Below are positions 24,338 through 33,987 of a DNA stretch of 34,261 nt, in pieces. The stretch is from Pseudomonadota bacterium. GTDB lineage: Bacteria > Pseudomonadota > Alphaproteobacteria > Paracaedibacterales > JAKBAR01. The notes under the pieces are model-generated. The model made no database searches. It had not been told where the DNA came from and saw only the letters and a program-made list of their open reading frames with translations. Every line of letters starts with the position of its first letter. The first letter of the stretch is position 1. Where the stretch lies: contig JAKBAR010000011.1 of the NCBI GenBank assembly GCA_021808925.1, positions 1 to 34,261 on the forward strand, written 5' to 3'. Made by a program: the position numbers and the translations under genes.

Positions 24338-25255
24338 TTAAGACTTTGTCCCAGGTGCTGTGGCCTTTTGTGAAGAAGTGCCCGCCGCTGCCATCGCTTT
24401 GGTCAAATCACTTACAATTTTATTAAGATCTTGTTCGCTCACAGGGGGGATGAGCATTAACTGCCCTTCGGGACTTAGGGCCATCAAAATAGGTGCACCC
24501 GGAAGTTTCAGTTCCTTCGCAAGAGTGCGTGTGGCATCAATAGCCTTTGTTGCATCCTCGCTTGCGGCAAGTTCATTGACTTTTTTAACATCATATTTTG
24601 CGCCTGCAATCAAAGCATCCATCGTTTTTTGATTCGGAACATCCTTAAGCGCAAGGAAAGCCTCATTCAGCTTCCCATAAGCTTTTGGATCAAGAGTGTA
24701 GGCTGCTTGGAGCTGTTTTGCCACACGTGCAGACTCCTCAGGGTTAACAAAAGCCCACTGGTGGACAATGACTTTGAGGCTCGGTTGTTGCTTGATGACT
24801 TTGGACAAAATGGATTGAAGGACACGGCAATTTGCGCACAAAGGGTCCTCAATGAGCACAAGTGTGACAGTCCCACTAGGATTGCCAAGAACAAGAGAAT
24901 CCTTCGTATTCAAGAGTTTTTCTTTATTTGTATCTAAAAGACCGCGCATTTCTTGCTCGTTTTTAGCCTCTAGGTATTGTGCCTCTAGCTGAAGTTTTTG
25001 CATGATATCCAAGCCTTTTGGACTTTTCATCACATTTTCAAGCATGGCTGTAAATTTGGCGATCTCTTTCTCAGAAGCGTCAACGGGAACAGGCTCAAGC
25101 TCCTTTGGCATTTCAAGAGGTTGATCCGCTTTTGGGTCTGCCGCTTGTGCTGCTTTGCTTTGTGGAGCATCCGGGGCTGTCGCAGCCAAAGTTAAAGAGG
25201 GTTGAGCAAGGGTAACGCCAAAAGCCGTTCCAAGAAGGAGTATTTTTGTGAGCAT
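24338..25255 (-). CDS. Exported DsbA-family thioredoxin-fold protein
   Basis: Periplasmic thioredoxin-fold protein (305 aa from this start). The signal peptide MLTKILLLGTAFGVTLAQPS is followed by an Ala/Pro/Lys-rich linker. A helical segment at about residues 58-118 (as in Com1/ScsC-like DsbA proteins) precedes the catalytic domain. That begins VLGNPSGTVTLVLIEDPLC, with CANC (C140-C143) as the active site. A cis-Pro-type segment LPGAPILMALSPEG lies near the end. I chose ATG 25255 (RBS AAGGA upstream); an in-frame TTG at 25294 would hide the signal peptide inside. It probably acts as a thiol oxidase or isomerase. The CANC core differs from the usual CPxC. It follows pgpA by 63 nt. Confidence 0.82.
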   Translation of the reverse strand: MLTKILLLGTAFGVTLAQPSLTLAATAPDAPQSKAAQAADPKADQPLEMPKELEPVPVDASEKEIAKFTAMLENVMKSPKGLDIMQKLQLEAQYLEAKNEQEMRGLLDTNKEKLLNTKDSLVLGNPSGTVTLVLIEDPLCANCRVLQSILSKVIKQQPSLKVIVHQWAFVNPEESARVAKQLQAAYTLDPKAYGKLNEAFLALKDVPNQKTMDALIAGAKYDVKKVNELAASEDATKAIDATRTLAKELKLPGAPILMALSPEGQLMLIPPVSEQDLNKIVSDLTKAMAAAGTSSQKATAPGTKS

Positions 25256-25318
25256 AAAAGAATTTTCCTTAAAAAGTTTGATTAAATTTACCAAAAAAAA
25301 GAGGGCTTGGCTATGGCT

Positions 25319-25792
25319 TTATGCATAAAATAAAAGCCAGCAGAGGAGAAAAACATAGAGAGCCGCTATAAAATCATCAATCATCACGCCCAAAGATGCT
25401 AAAAAAGGCGGTTTTTTTTCAAAGTAATGATCAATCACATGAATGGGCCAGGGCTTGACGATATCAAAAAAACGAAAAAGCACAAAGCTAAGGCCAACGG
25501 TTATATATAGACTCAGGTGCTTGGGAAAGGGAAACATAAGCGTGAGCATCATGGCATAGAGCTCATCAATTACAATGTACGAAGGATCCTTATCAGAACC
25601 ATCTTTTTTGAGAAGAATATAGGTCGATCCCCATCCTAGGATAAAAAATAGAAAGATAAGGTTGAGAAAAAAAGATTCTGGCAACAAAAAATAAAGGGGG
25701 AGTGCTACAACACTTCCCCATGTACCGGGAGCGAAGGGCAAATAGCCCACATAGCCCACGGTGGCGATAAAACGTGCAATGAAACTGAGCAT
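25319..25792 (-). CDS. pgpA: Phosphatidylglycerophosphatase A
   Basis: Membrane phosphatase (157 aa) that converts phosphatidylglycerophosphate to phosphatidylglycerol. It has the family motifs YLPFAPGTWGSVVALPLYFL near the N-terminus, DPSYIVIDELYAMMLTL in the middle, and DIVKPWPIHVIDHYF then GVMIDDFIAALYVFLLCW at the end. Three or four hydrophobic helices are visible. I prefer ATG 25792, since it gives the usual short N-terminus; an in-frame TTG at 25822 would overlap the sucB stop by 4 nt. It sits directly behind sucB, where many alphaproteobacteria have lpd. Confidence 0.92.
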   Translation of the reverse strand: MLSFIARFIATVGYVGYLPFAPGTWGSVVALPLYFLLPESFFLNLIFLFFILGWGSTYILLKKDGSDKDPSYIVIDELYAMMLTLMFPFPKHLSLYITVGLSFVLFRFFDIVKPWPIHVIDHYFEKKPPFLASLGVMIDDFIAALYVFLLCWLLFYA

Positions 25793-25818
25793 TTTATTTT
25801 TATAAATCTCTTTTTCTC

Positions 25819-27081
25819 TCAAAGGCCCAGGAGAATGCGCGCAGGATTTTCAATATATTCTTTTACTTTAACGAGGAAGGTCACAGCTTCTCTGCCATCA
25901 ATCATGCGATGATCGTAAGAAAGAGCCAGATACATCATGGGCCGAATGACAACCTGACCATTAATGACAACGGGACGATCTTGGATTTTATGCATGCCTA
26001 AAATGCCTGATTGGGGTGGATTTAAAATCGGCGTAGAAAGCAGTGATCCAAAAATCCCGCCATTCGAAATGGTAAAGGTTCCGCCTGTAAGATCTTGCAT
26101 GGATAGTTTGTTCGCCTTAGCCTTTTCACCATAATTTGCAATAGCCTGTTCAATATTGTGAAGGCCCAAGCGATCTGCATCACGCAAAACGGGTACGACA
26201 AGCCCTTGGGGTGCTGACACAGCAATGCCAATGTCATAGCGCTTGTGATGGACAAGATAGTCTCCGTCAATCTCACCATTAACAGCGGGAACATCTTTGA
26301 GGGCTTGCACACAAGCTTTGACAAAAAAGCTCATGAAACCCAGTTTTGTTCCGTATTTTTTGACAAACTCATCTTGATGAATTTTGCGCAGATTCATCAC
26401 TGTTGACATATCACATTCGTTAAATGTTGTGAGAATTGCCGCTGTATTTTGTGCATATTTAAGACGCTCTGCAATTTTTTTACGCAAAGGTGTCATAAGT
26501 TTTCGCTCGGAGGCGTCAAGGGCCGATGTTGCACCTAAAGGTGTTACATCCGCGCGCTCATTGCGAAGTAAAACATCTTCTTTCATGATGCGACCGTCCT
26601 TACCCGTGCCCTTAACATCCAAAGGTGTGAGCTTTTCTTCCGCCATGAGTTTGCGTGCAGCGGGGCTAGCGATGACTTCTTTAGAAGGATTTTCTGTTGG
26701 TTTTATCGTCTTATTTTTCGTCTCAGGCGCTTGTACAGGTTCTGTTTTCGCTTCAACTGGTTTGGGATCGTCAGCTAGCTCGAGAGCAAGAGCTTTTGTA
26801 AAAGAACTTTCCTTCAAAGACTGTGCAGGTTCAGCGACTTCACCTTCTGCAATAACGCCAACAATGTCGCCAATCGCTACAGTTTCTCCTTCAAAAGCAC
26901 TAATTTGCTGAAGCACACCGGATGTGGCAGCGTTAACCTCAAGGGTGACTTTATCTGTTTCCAACTCAAGAATAATTTCGTTTTCATGGACAGCCTCGCC
27001 TACTTTTTTATACCAGCGCGCAATAATAGCTGTCGTGACAGATTCGCCAAGAGGTGGAACTTTAATATCAATTGTGCTCAT
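25819..27081 (-). CDS. sucB: Dihydrolipoyllysine succinyltransferase, E2 of 2-oxoglutarate dehydrogenase
   Basis: E2 core (420 aa) of the 2-oxoglutarate dehydrogenase complex, transferring succinyl from E1 to CoA. It has one N-terminal lipoyl domain with the lipoylated lysine K44 in [12 protein letters not shown] Lys/Glu/Pro linker follows, then the E1/E3-binding domain at about 128-165 ([27 protein letters not shown]). The catalytic domain runs from about 190, with [20 protein letters not shown] and the active-site motif [12 protein letters not shown] near the end. Normal length. The gap from sucA is 25 nt. Confidence 0.97.
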   Translation of the reverse strand: MSTIDIKVPPLGESVTTAIIARWYKKVGEAVHENEIILELETDKVTLEVNAATSGVLQQISAFEGETVAIGDIVGVIAEGEVAEPAQSLKESSFTKALALELADDPKPVEAKTEPVQAPETKNKTIKPTENPSKEVIASPAARKLMAEEKLTPLDVKGTGKDGRIMKEDVLLRNERADVTPLGATSALDASERKLMTPLRKKIAERLKYAQNTAAILTTFNECDMSTVMNLRKIHQDEFVKKYGTKLGFMSFFVKACVQALKDVPAVNGEIDGDYLVHHKRYDIGIAVSAPQGLVVPVLRDADRLGLHNIEQAIANYGEKAKANKLSMQDLTGGTFTISNGGIFGSLLSTPILNPPQSGILGMHKIQDRPVVINGQVVIRPMMYLALSYDHRMIDGREAVTFLVKVKEYIENPARILLGL

Positions 27082-27106
27082 AAAATATTACCTTTAGGGT
27101 TGTCGG

Positions 27107-29914
27107 TTACTTGATCGCAGAGAGGGGTTTCACATGAGTGGGGGCAAAAGCTTTTTCAATAATAAGGCGCTGTTCTTTTTCATGGCGACTCAAAAGACCT
27201 GTTGCTGTTGACGCTGCGACGGGGCGTGCAATGACAAAAGGCCTTGGCGTATGTGCCTGAATATGGTGTAAAATAGCTTCAAGGCGGCGATCAACAAAGT
27301 GCCAAGCGCCCATATTTTCAGGCTCCTCTTGGCACCAAATGATTTCTGCATGTTTATAAGGCGTAAGGGCCTTGATCAGATCGTGTTTTGGCCAGGGGTA
27401 AAATTGTTCGAGGCGAATGATTGCCGTATGCGCATGATTGTTTTTCAAAGATTCTTCGAGAAAGTCAAAATAAATTTTCCCCGAACATAAAATGACTTTT
27501 TCGATCATTTCAGGATTTTTTGTATCACTTATGACAGGCTTGAAAGTCCCCTCAAAATCACTCAAAGAGGACACACAAAGCTTATGACGTAGGAGGGATT
27601 TTGGCGTCATAAGCACAAGAGGTTTTCTGTACGTTTGCTTAAGTTGACGTCTTAGAATATGAAAATAATTGGCGGGCGTTGAACAATTTGCAACCGACCA
27701 ATTGCCCTCGCCACACAGTTGTAAAAAGCGCTCAAGCCGCGCTGAAGAGTGCTCTGGCCCCTGTCCTTCAAAGCCGTGAGGAAGCAAAAGAACGAGGCCA
27801 TTTTGTCTGGCCCATTTCATTTCTCCCGCCGAAAGAAATTGATCGATAATAACTTGTGCACCATTCGCAAAATCACCAAACTGAGCCTCCCAAATCACAA
27901 GTTGGTGTGGGTTTGCACTGCTATACCCATACTCAAATCCTAAAACAGATGCTTCGGCTAAAGGGCTGTCGATAACTTCAAAATACCCCTTGTGCAGGTG
28001 TGAGAGAGGAATATATTTTTTTTCAGTCTCCTGATCAACAAGGACGGCGTGACGATGTGAAAACGTTCCGCGCCCGCAATCCTGTCCCGAGAGACGGACA
28101 AGATATTCCTCATCAAGAAGTGTTGCAAAAGCAAGAGCTTCTGCTGTCCCCCAATCAAATCCTTCGCCTGTTTCAATCATTTTCTGCTTGGCCTGAAGCT
28201 GCCGTGCGATTTTACTGTTGAGCGCAAAATTTTCGGGTATTTTAAAAATGTTCTGACCAAGGCTTTTAATGACCTCAGGAGAAACCCCTGTGGGCGGTTG
28301 TACCTCCGGCGCATGATCATCAGAAGCGCTCGATTCAATCCCCTGCCACGCGCCTTTGAGCCAATGGGGGTGATCAAAACAATCCTCACCCGCGACAGCT
28401 TTTTGATAATCGGCATCGAGACGCTCTTGAAAGTCTGCAGATAGGTTACTCATCTCTTCAGCAGATATCACGCCGTCTTTTTGAAGTTTTTCCCCATAAA
28501 GAGTGGCTGTGGAGGGGTGCTGATGAATCGCTTTATACATCAAGGGTTGGGTAAAACTCGGCTCATCCGACTCATTATGCCCATAGCGCCTATAGCATAT
28601 CAGATCAATGACGACATCTTGACCAAAATGCTCTCTATAGTCTACAGCCGCTTTGCACACGCGAAGCACAGCTTCTGGATCATCACTATTCACATGAAAA
28701 ATAGGGGCTTGAATGGCTTTTGCAATATCCGAAGAGTAAGGTGAACTGCGGGAATGGGGAGGACTTGTTGTAAACCCAATCTGATTGTTAATAATAATAT
28801 GCAGTGTTCCCCCCGTGCGGTAACCGGGAAGATCAGAGAGCTCGAGGGTTTCCGCCACAAGACCTTGCCCTGCAAAAGCGGCGTCGCCATGCATGAGAAG
28901 GCCCATTACTTTTTTTCGTTTTGTATCATTGAAATGATATTGTTCGGACCGCACCTTGCCAAGCACCACAGGATTGATAGCCTCTAAGTGTGAGGGGTTT
29001 GATACAAGGGACAAATGCAGTTTTTTGTTATCAATAACGCGGTCATTTGAATACCCCAAATGGTATTTGACGTCGCCTGATCCAATGGCATAAGGATTTT
29101 CTTTAGCTGCGAGGAATTTAGAAAAAAGATTACGAAAGGGTTTGCCAATAATATTGGTTAAAATATTCAACCGTCCTCTGTGCGCCATGCCCATAACAAG
29201 ATGTTCCACACCCTGCTGAGTAATACTATGTAAAATAGACTCCATCGCAGGAATTAGACTTTCGCCACCGTCAAGGCCAAAGCGCTTGGCTCCTTGGAAC
29301 TTTGTGTGGAGGAATTTTTCAAAAAGTTCTGCGCGTATGAGGTCATTCAGAAGTGCTTTTTTTTGTGGCGGTGCGAGTGTAAAGGGAATAGATTCAAAAA
29401 ATTCTTGGATCCAGTTTTTTTTATCGGGATCTTGAATATGCATAAATTCAACGCCGATTGTGCCGCAATATGTTTTATGCAAACGTTCTAAAACTTGATG
29501 AAGGGTTGCTATTTGAAAGCCAAGAACGCCGTCGAGATAAATAAGCCTGTTATAATCAGCCTCCTCGAAACCGTAAAATGAGGGGCTAAGCTCTGTGTGA
29601 GGATGGCGCTTTTCAATTTTCAAAGGGTCAAGATCCGCATGAAGGTGGCCGCGCACACGGTAATTGCGGATCATCATCAAGGCACGAATCGAATCGTGCA
29701 CAGCTTGGGATGTTGACGTAGAACTTATATTTTGTGATTCAGAAAAAGGTCTTGTACTTAATTGGTCAAAGGATTCCCAGTTGATATCACGACCTACGGA
29801 TACTTTTGAGAAAAGATCACCCCATTCAGAGGGAATGCTCTGAGGATCACGCTGATAGGCCTCGAATAAACTTTCGATATAAGGAGCATTATGAATATAA
29901 GGCGATGAAATCAT
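27107..29914 (-). CDS. sucA: 2-oxoglutarate dehydrogenase E1
   Basis: Thiamine diphosphate-dependent E1 (935 aa) that decarboxylates 2-oxoglutarate in the TCA cycle. It starts with the N-terminal segment that docks to E2 (YIESLFEAYQRDPQSIPSEW). Further blocks are RNYRVRGHLHADLDPL, GAKRFGLDGGESLIPAMESI, GMAHRGRLNILTNIIGKPF, SNPSHLEAINPVVLGKVRSE, HGDAAFAGQGLVAETLELSD and NNQIGFTTSP. The C-terminal half has EYGYSSANPHQLVIWEAQFG and FEGQGPEHSSARLERFLQLC. All are typical of SucA. RBS AGAGG lies 7 nt before the ATG. It needs thiamine diphosphate, which links it to the TPP-controlled operon in this window. Confidence 0.98.
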   Translation of the reverse strand: MISSPYIHNAPYIESLFEAYQRDPQSIPSEWGDLFSKVSVGRDINWESFDQLSTRPFSESQNISSTSTSQAVHDSIRALMMIRNYRVRGHLHADLDPLKIEKRHPHTELSPSFYGFEEADYNRLIYLDGVLGFQIATLHQVLERLHKTYCGTIGVEFMHIQDPDKKNWIQEFFESIPFTLAPPQKKALLNDLIRAELFEKFLHTKFQGAKRFGLDGGESLIPAMESILHSITQQGVEHLVMGMAHRGRLNILTNIIGKPFRNLFSKFLAAKENPYAIGSGDVKYHLGYSNDRVIDNKKLHLSLVSNPSHLEAINPVVLGKVRSEQYHFNDTKRKKVMGLLMHGDAAFAGQGLVAETLELSDLPGYRTGGTLHIIINNQIGFTTSPPHSRSSPYSSDIAKAIQAPIFHVNSDDPEAVLRVCKAAVDYREHFGQDVVIDLICYRRYGHNESDEPSFTQPLMYKAIHQHPSTATLYGEKLQKDGVISAEEMSNLSADFQERLDADYQKAVAGEDCFDHPHWLKGAWQGIESSASDDHAPEVQPPTGVSPEVIKSLGQNIFKIPENFALNSKIARQLQAKQKMIETGEGFDWGTAEALAFATLLDEEYLVRLSGQDCGRGTFSHRHAVLVDQETEKKYIPLSHLHKGYFEVIDSPLAEASVLGFEYGYSSANPHQLVIWEAQFGDFANGAQVIIDQFLSAGEMKWARQNGLVLLLPHGFEGQGPEHSSARLERFLQLCGEGNWSVANCSTPANYFHILRRQLKQTYRKPLVLMTPKSLLRHKLCVSSLSDFEGTFKPVISDTKNPEMIEKVILCSGKIYFDFLEESLKNNHAHTAIIRLEQFYPWPKHDLIKALTPYKHAEIIWCQEEPENMGAWHFVDRRLEAILHHIQAHTPRPFVIARPVAASTATGLLSRHEKEQRLIIEKAFAPTHVKPLSAIK

Positions 29915-29946
29915 TTAAAAACCTCTTTGGTTATCCTTAAAAGAAA

Positions 29947-30876
29947 CTAATGCGACAAACCCTTTTTATTTTTATGATGTTCTTGATGTGCGGCATTATG
30001 GATCAGATCGGCCATCATTTTTCCCATACGTGCAGGGCTTTCGCACACTGTTACGCCACATTTTTCAAGGTAATCCATTTTTTCCAAAGCAGAACCACCG
30101 GCACCGGCAATAATGGCGCCTGCATGCCCCATACGACGCCCTTTAGGCGCTGACCGTCCTGCAATAAACGCAACCACAGGTTTATAATTTCCCGCGTCAT
30201 ATTGGGCTTTGATAAAGTCACCTGCGCGTTGCTCTTCGTCGCCGCCAATTTCACCAATCATCAAGACAGCCTCTGTGGCAGGATCCTTCCAAAAGAGCTC
30301 TAAAACATCCACAAAACCCATGCCCTTGAAAGGATCACCACCAATGCCGATACAGGTGGATTGGCCAAGCCCTTCCTTGGTTGTTTGGTCAACGGCTTCA
30401 TAGGTTAAAGTTCCCGAGCGCGAGACAACCCCAACCTTTCCAGGGGTGTGAATAAAACCAGGCATAATACCGATTTTGCATTGCCCTGGCGTAATAATTC
30501 CAGGACAATTGGGCCCGATAAGCCGTGACTTAGAATTTTTGAGTGCCCAGTGCACTTTCATCATATCTTGAACAGGAATACCTTCTGTGATGCAGATAAT
30601 CAGCGGGATTTCCGCATCCATCGCTTCAAAAATAGCATCCGCCGCATAGAGAGGAGGGACATAAATCATCGTTGCATCTGCATTAACAGCATCGACGGCT
30701 TGTTTGACTGTATCAAAAACGGGGAGGCCTAAATGCGTTGATCCGCCCTTTCCAGGTGTGACACCGCCAAGGAGTTTTGTGCCATAAGCAAGAGCACCCT
30801 CTGAGTGGAAGGTTCCATGTTTGCCCGTAAAGCCCTGACAGATAAGGCGTGTATTTTTATCGACAAGAATAGACAT
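29947..30876 (-). CDS. sucD: Succinyl-CoA ligase, alpha subunit
   Basis: Alpha subunit (309 aa) of succinyl-CoA synthetase, which couples thioester cleavage to ATP or GTP formation. The CoA-binding Rossmann domain begins [20 protein letters not shown]. The catalytic phosphohistidine is H251 in [20 protein letters not shown]. Other conserved parts are [39 protein letters not shown] and [19 protein letters not shown]. It starts 3 nt after sucC, showing tight coupling. The C-terminus ends in a short His/Lys-rich tail ([13 protein letters not shown]) beyond the core. Confidence 0.98.
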   Translation of the reverse strand: MSILVDKNTRLICQGFTGKHGTFHSEGALAYGTKLLGGVTPGKGGSTHLGLPVFDTVKQAVDAVNADATMIYVPPLYAADAIFEAMDAEIPLIICITEGIPVQDMMKVHWALKNSKSRLIGPNCPGIITPGQCKIGIMPGFIHTPGKVGVVSRSGTLTYEAVDQTTKEGLGQSTCIGIGGDPFKGMGFVDVLELFWKDPATEAVLMIGEIGGDEEQRAGDFIKAQYDAGNYKPVVAFIAGRSAPKGRRMGHAGAIIAGAGGSALEKMDYLEKCGVTVCESPARMGKMMADLIHNAAHQEHHKNKKGLSH

Positions 30877-30879
30877 TTT

Positions 30880-32049
30880 TTAGTTTCCTTTCGACACATG
30901 AACAACGGTTGCAGCCGCGTTTTCAAAATCATCTTCAGCAATGATTTTAAGACCACTTTCATTTAAAAGGGCGCGTCCTTTTTCGACATTCGTTCCTTGA
31001 AGGCGTACCACAAGGGGAACCTTTAAATTAATTTCCTTGGCCGCAGCAATAATGCCTTCTGCAATAATGTCACAGCGCATAATGCCGCCAAAAATATTGA
31101 CAAAAATAGCACGTACATCTTGATCATCCGTGATGATTTTAAAAGCTTCTGTGACTTTTTCCTTAGTTGCGCCACCGCCTACATCAAGAAAGTTAGCGGG
31201 GCTCGCGCCGTGACGGGTGATAATATCCATCGTTGCCATGGCAAGGCCTGCGCCATTAACCATGCAGCCAATCGTTCCGTCCAGTTTTATATAATTGAGA
31301 TCAAATTCCTTCGCACGAAGCTCTGCGGGGTCAACCTCATTCTCATCAAAAAGAAAGCTCACCTTTTTTTGTCGCGCAAGACCATTATCATCAAAAGTCA
31401 TCTTTGCATCCAACGCGAGCCATGTGTGATCTGTTGTGAGGACAAGTGGATTAATCTCAATTAGCTCCGCATCAAGAGTTGTAAACGCCTGATACATTGA
31501 TTTGAGGAGGTTCATCAACTCTTTTTGCGATTCTTTGGGGACACCTAAAAATGTCACAAGACGACGTCCATGAAAAGGCTGATACCCTACGACAGGATGA
31601 ATGCCCATATAGAGAACTTTTTCAGGCGATTTCTCGGCAACCTCCTCAATATTGACGCCACCTTCTGCGGATGCAATGACCATAAATCCCTTGTTTTTAC
31701 GGTCGAGCACAAGGCTTAAATAATATTCGTGTTTTATCGAGCATGTATCTTCTATATAAAGGGCTCTGACACACTGGCCCTCTTTTTTTGTCTGTGCTGT
31801 CACAAGCGTACGGCCTAGAATGCTCTCCACAGCGCTGTCAAAGCTGGCTTTGTCTTTGGCAATTTTAACGCCGCCAGCCTTGCCACGGCCGCCTGCGTGA
31901 ATCTGAGCCTTGACAACCACACCTTTAGCGAGGTCAAAGTGAGAAAGGGCGCTTGTTGCCTCTTCTTTTGAAAAAGCGACGCGGCCCTCAAGGGTAGGGA
32001 CACCAAACTCCCTTAAAAGACCTTTGCCCTGGTATTCATGGATGTTCAT
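30880..32049 (-). CDS. sucC: Succinyl-CoA ligase, beta subunit
   Basis: Beta subunit (389 aa), ATP-grasp nucleotide-binding half of succinyl-CoA synthetase. The start MNIHEYQGKGLLREFGVPTL and VVVKAQIHAGGRGKAGGVKI are diagnostic. ALYIEDTCSIKHEYYLSLVL, LIEINPLVLTTD, ALDAKMTFDDN and the C-terminal NIFGGIMRCDIIAEGIIAAA with VPLVVRLQGTNVEKGRALL complete the pattern. It follows mdh by 38 nt and precedes sucD by 3 nt. Length is normal. Confidence 0.98.
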   Translation of the reverse strand: MNIHEYQGKGLLREFGVPTLEGRVAFSKEEATSALSHFDLAKGVVVKAQIHAGGRGKAGGVKIAKDKASFDSAVESILGRTLVTAQTKKEGQCVRALYIEDTCSIKHEYYLSLVLDRKNKGFMVIASAEGGVNIEEVAEKSPEKVLYMGIHPVVGYQPFHGRRLVTFLGVPKESQKELMNLLKSMYQAFTTLDAELIEINPLVLTTDHTWLALDAKMTFDDNGLARQKKVSFLFDENEVDPAELRAKEFDLNYIKLDGTIGCMVNGAGLAMATMDIITRHGASPANFLDVGGGATKEKVTEAFKIITDDQDVRAIFVNIFGGIMRCDIIAEGIIAAAKEINLKVPLVVRLQGTNVEKGRALLNESGLKIIAEDDFENAAATVVHVSKGN

Positions 32050-32087
32050 GGTGACGCTCCTTTGTTTTTTGACAGATTAAAATTTCA

Positions 32088-33047
32088 TTAAATATTAAGG
32101 CGCTCGAGGTCATGAATAAGGCCCTCTACAGCTTTTGCAGAGCGGTGAAACGCTGCTTGCTCAGCCTCTGTCAGATCAAGCTCAATAATATCTTCCACAC
32201 CTTTTGCACCGATTACACAAGGAACGCCTACATAAATATCCTTGACACCATAGGCATTTTTCACATGCGCCGCACAAGGAAGAGCTCTTTTTTGATCATA
32301 AAAATACGCCTCAAGCATTTGAACAGCAGAATTCGCCGGTGCATAAAAAGCGGAGCCTGTTTGGAGAAGATTCACAATCTCAGCGCCCCCATTGCGTGTG
32401 CGCTCAATAATGTCATCGACGCATTTTTGAGTGATTTTTCCTTTGTCAATAAAATGATTCAAAGGAATGCCCAGAACCGTTGTAAATCCAGGCATAGGAA
32501 CCATCGTATCACCGTGTCCTCCCAGCACAAACGCATCAATCGATTGCACAGATACATTAAGTTTTTGCGCTAAAAATGTTTTATAGCGTCCTGTATCTAA
32601 AACGCCCGCCATGCCAATAACATGGGTTGTGGGCAAGCCACTTGCTTGCTGCATCAGCCAGACCATAATGTCCAGGGGGTTTGTAATCACAATGACAAAG
32701 GCATTGGGGCAGTGTTTTTTTATTTCGAGAGCCGTTGTCTTGATAACACCTGCGTTAATTTTCAAAAGATCATCGCGGCTCATACCTGGCTTACGGGGGA
32801 TGCCGGCTGTGACAATGACTGCGTCGCATCCTTTGAGAAGCCCATAATCACTCCCTCCCTCAATCACACAATCATGGCCAGAGACCGCAAAACTTTGCTG
32901 AAGATCAAGGGCCTTTCCCTTGGCCATACCTTCTGCAATATCAATAAGGGCAACATCCCCAAGGTCTTTTAGACCAATGAGTTGAGCAAGTGTTCCGCCA
33001 ATCTGACCGGCACCTACAAGCCCTATTTTTCGACGCTTCATCATCAT
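32088..33047 (-). CDS. mdh: Malate dehydrogenase (LDH-like, NAD-dependent)
   Basis: Malate dehydrogenase (319 aa) of the LDH-like alphaproteobacterial type, oxidising malate to oxaloacetate with NAD. The Rossmann motif [13 protein letters not shown] is at the N-terminus, and D36 (ALIDIAEG) favours NAD. Substrate-binding arginines R85 and R91 ([13 protein letters not shown]), [10 protein letters not shown] with N123, and [11 protein letters not shown] are in place, with the catalytic H178 in [10 protein letters not shown]. An AAGGAG RBS lies just before a run of three ATG codons, so the true start could be any of them. It opens the mdh-sucCDAB series. Confidence 0.97.
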   Translation of the reverse strand: MMMKRRKIGLVGAGQIGGTLAQLIGLKDLGDVALIDIAEGMAKGKALDLQQSFAVSGHDCVIEGGSDYGLLKGCDAVIVTAGIPRKPGMSRDDLLKINAGVIKTTALEIKKHCPNAFVIVITNPLDIMVWLMQQASGLPTTHVIGMAGVLDTGRYKTFLAQKLNVSVQSIDAFVLGGHGDTMVPMPGFTTVLGIPLNHFIDKGKITQKCVDDIIERTRNGGAEIVNLLQTGSAFYAPANSAVQMLEAYFYDQKRALPCAAHVKNAYGVKDIYVGVPCVIGAKGVEDIIELDLTEAEQAAFHRSAKAVEGLIHDLERLNI

Positions 33048-33077
33048 TATTTGACTCCTTTAACTTTGTACTATTTT

Positions 33078-33764
33078 TTAAATTTCGGCACTGTTATTAT
33101 TCATAGCAAGAATTGGTGAATTTTTAGTAAAGATTTTCTGGATAAATTCTAAGCCGCGGTGCAAGCCATTCATATCAATGCTATGCCCAAGTGCAGGACC
33201 TGTTTCTGTTTCAATCTCACACCCAAGATCTTCAAGATCTTTTTTGGCCTTCGCCATCAGCGTATAGGGGACACTTGGATCCAAAGCCCCATGAACAAGA
33301 AGAACAGGGGGATAGGGACCCTTGAATTTTATTTTAGAGGGCGGATAAAAAGCGCCCGAATAACTTATAATGCCTGCAAGATCTGGAATATGAAACATCA
33401 TTTCAAGGGCTAACATCGCTCCTTGGGAAAATCCCACAAGGGCGACATCGCGCGGCGTTAAATCATAGTGATGCATTTGTGAATGAATAAAATACGATAA
33501 CTTTTCCGAGGCATAGTCTAAACCTTTGCGCATGTCTTTGGGATCCAGATCATGATTTGGAATGCTAAACCATTGATAGCCAAAGGGGCCCGCCTCCCAA
33601 GGATCGTGCGCATTGGGTGAAATAAATGTGGTAAGACGCAAAGAGGGTGCCCAAAAATGGCCTATCTCCAAAAGATTAGCGCCATTGGATCCGTATCCGT
33701 GAAGAAGAAAAACAAGGCGCTTCGTTTCTTTATCACTAGAGAAAACATAATCAGGAGTGGTCAT
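33078..33764 (-). CDS. Carboxylesterase/phospholipase-like serine hydrolase
   Basis: Alpha/beta hydrolase (228 aa) of the YpfH/phospholipase-carboxylesterase group. It has the oxyanion segment VFLLHGYGSNGANLLEI, the nucleophile motif GFSQGAMLALEM, the acid in LVHGALDPSVPY and the base in PALGHSIDMNGL, so the triad is complete. I start it at ATG 33764 (MTTPDYVFSSDKETKRLV). The frame stays open upstream to 33950, but that part repeats the nucleophile segment from a second DNA copy and does not belong to the usual fold. No strong RBS is seen before 33764. The 228-residue length fits the family. The mdh start is 30 nt downstream of its stop. Substrate unknown. Confidence 0.88.
   Translation of the reverse strand: MTTPDYVFSSDKETKRLVFLLHGYGSNGANLLEIGHFWAPSLRLTTFISPNAHDPWEAGPFGYQWFSIPNHDLDPKDMRKGLDYASEKLSYFIHSQMHHYDLTPRDVALVGFSQGAMLALEMMFHIPDLAGIISYSGAFYPPSKIKFKGPYPPVLLVHGALDPSVPYTLMAKAKKDLEDLGCEIETETGPALGHSIDMNGLHRGLEFIQKIFTKNSPILAMNNNSAEI
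33411..33513 (-). repeat. 103-bp direct repeat, copy A (inside the esterase gene)
   Basis: Positions 33411-33513 match 33885-33987 at 102 of 103 bases in the same orientation; the single difference is G versus A within CACAAGRGCGACAT. Copy A encodes the region around the esterase nucleophile (MHHYDLTPRDVALVGFSQGA), so it is the source copy. Confidence 0.97.
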
Positions 33765-33884
33765 AAAATTAAAAAAAACGGCATATCCTATTTTTATGGT
33801 ACTGATCTTGCTCTGAGGACACAAGGGGGAAAGATTTTTTCTTTTGGTCGCTCTTGAAAAAAACGAAGTGAGCAGCTCGAGTGT

Positions 33885-33987
33885 TAACATCGCTCCTTGG
33901 GAAAATCCCACAAGAGCGACATCGCGCGGCGTTAAATCATAGTGATGCATTTGTGAATGAATAAAATACGATAACTTTTCCGAGGCA
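33885..33987 (-). repeat. 103-bp direct repeat, copy B (upstream of the esterase gene)
   Basis: Second copy of the esterase nucleophile segment, placed about 120 nt upstream of the esterase start in the same orientation. It reads in frame MHHYDLTPRDVALVGFSQGA and joins, without a stop, to the true start at 33764. It has no complete hydrolase domain of its own, so it is a gene fragment created by duplication and not a separate gene. Confidence 0.95.

Noticed and set aside
33765-33950. Extended N-terminus of the esterase (start at 33950)
   Set aside because: The extra 62 codons consist of a copied nucleophile segment plus filler and do not fit the hydrolase fold; the protein from 33764 has the usual length and start.
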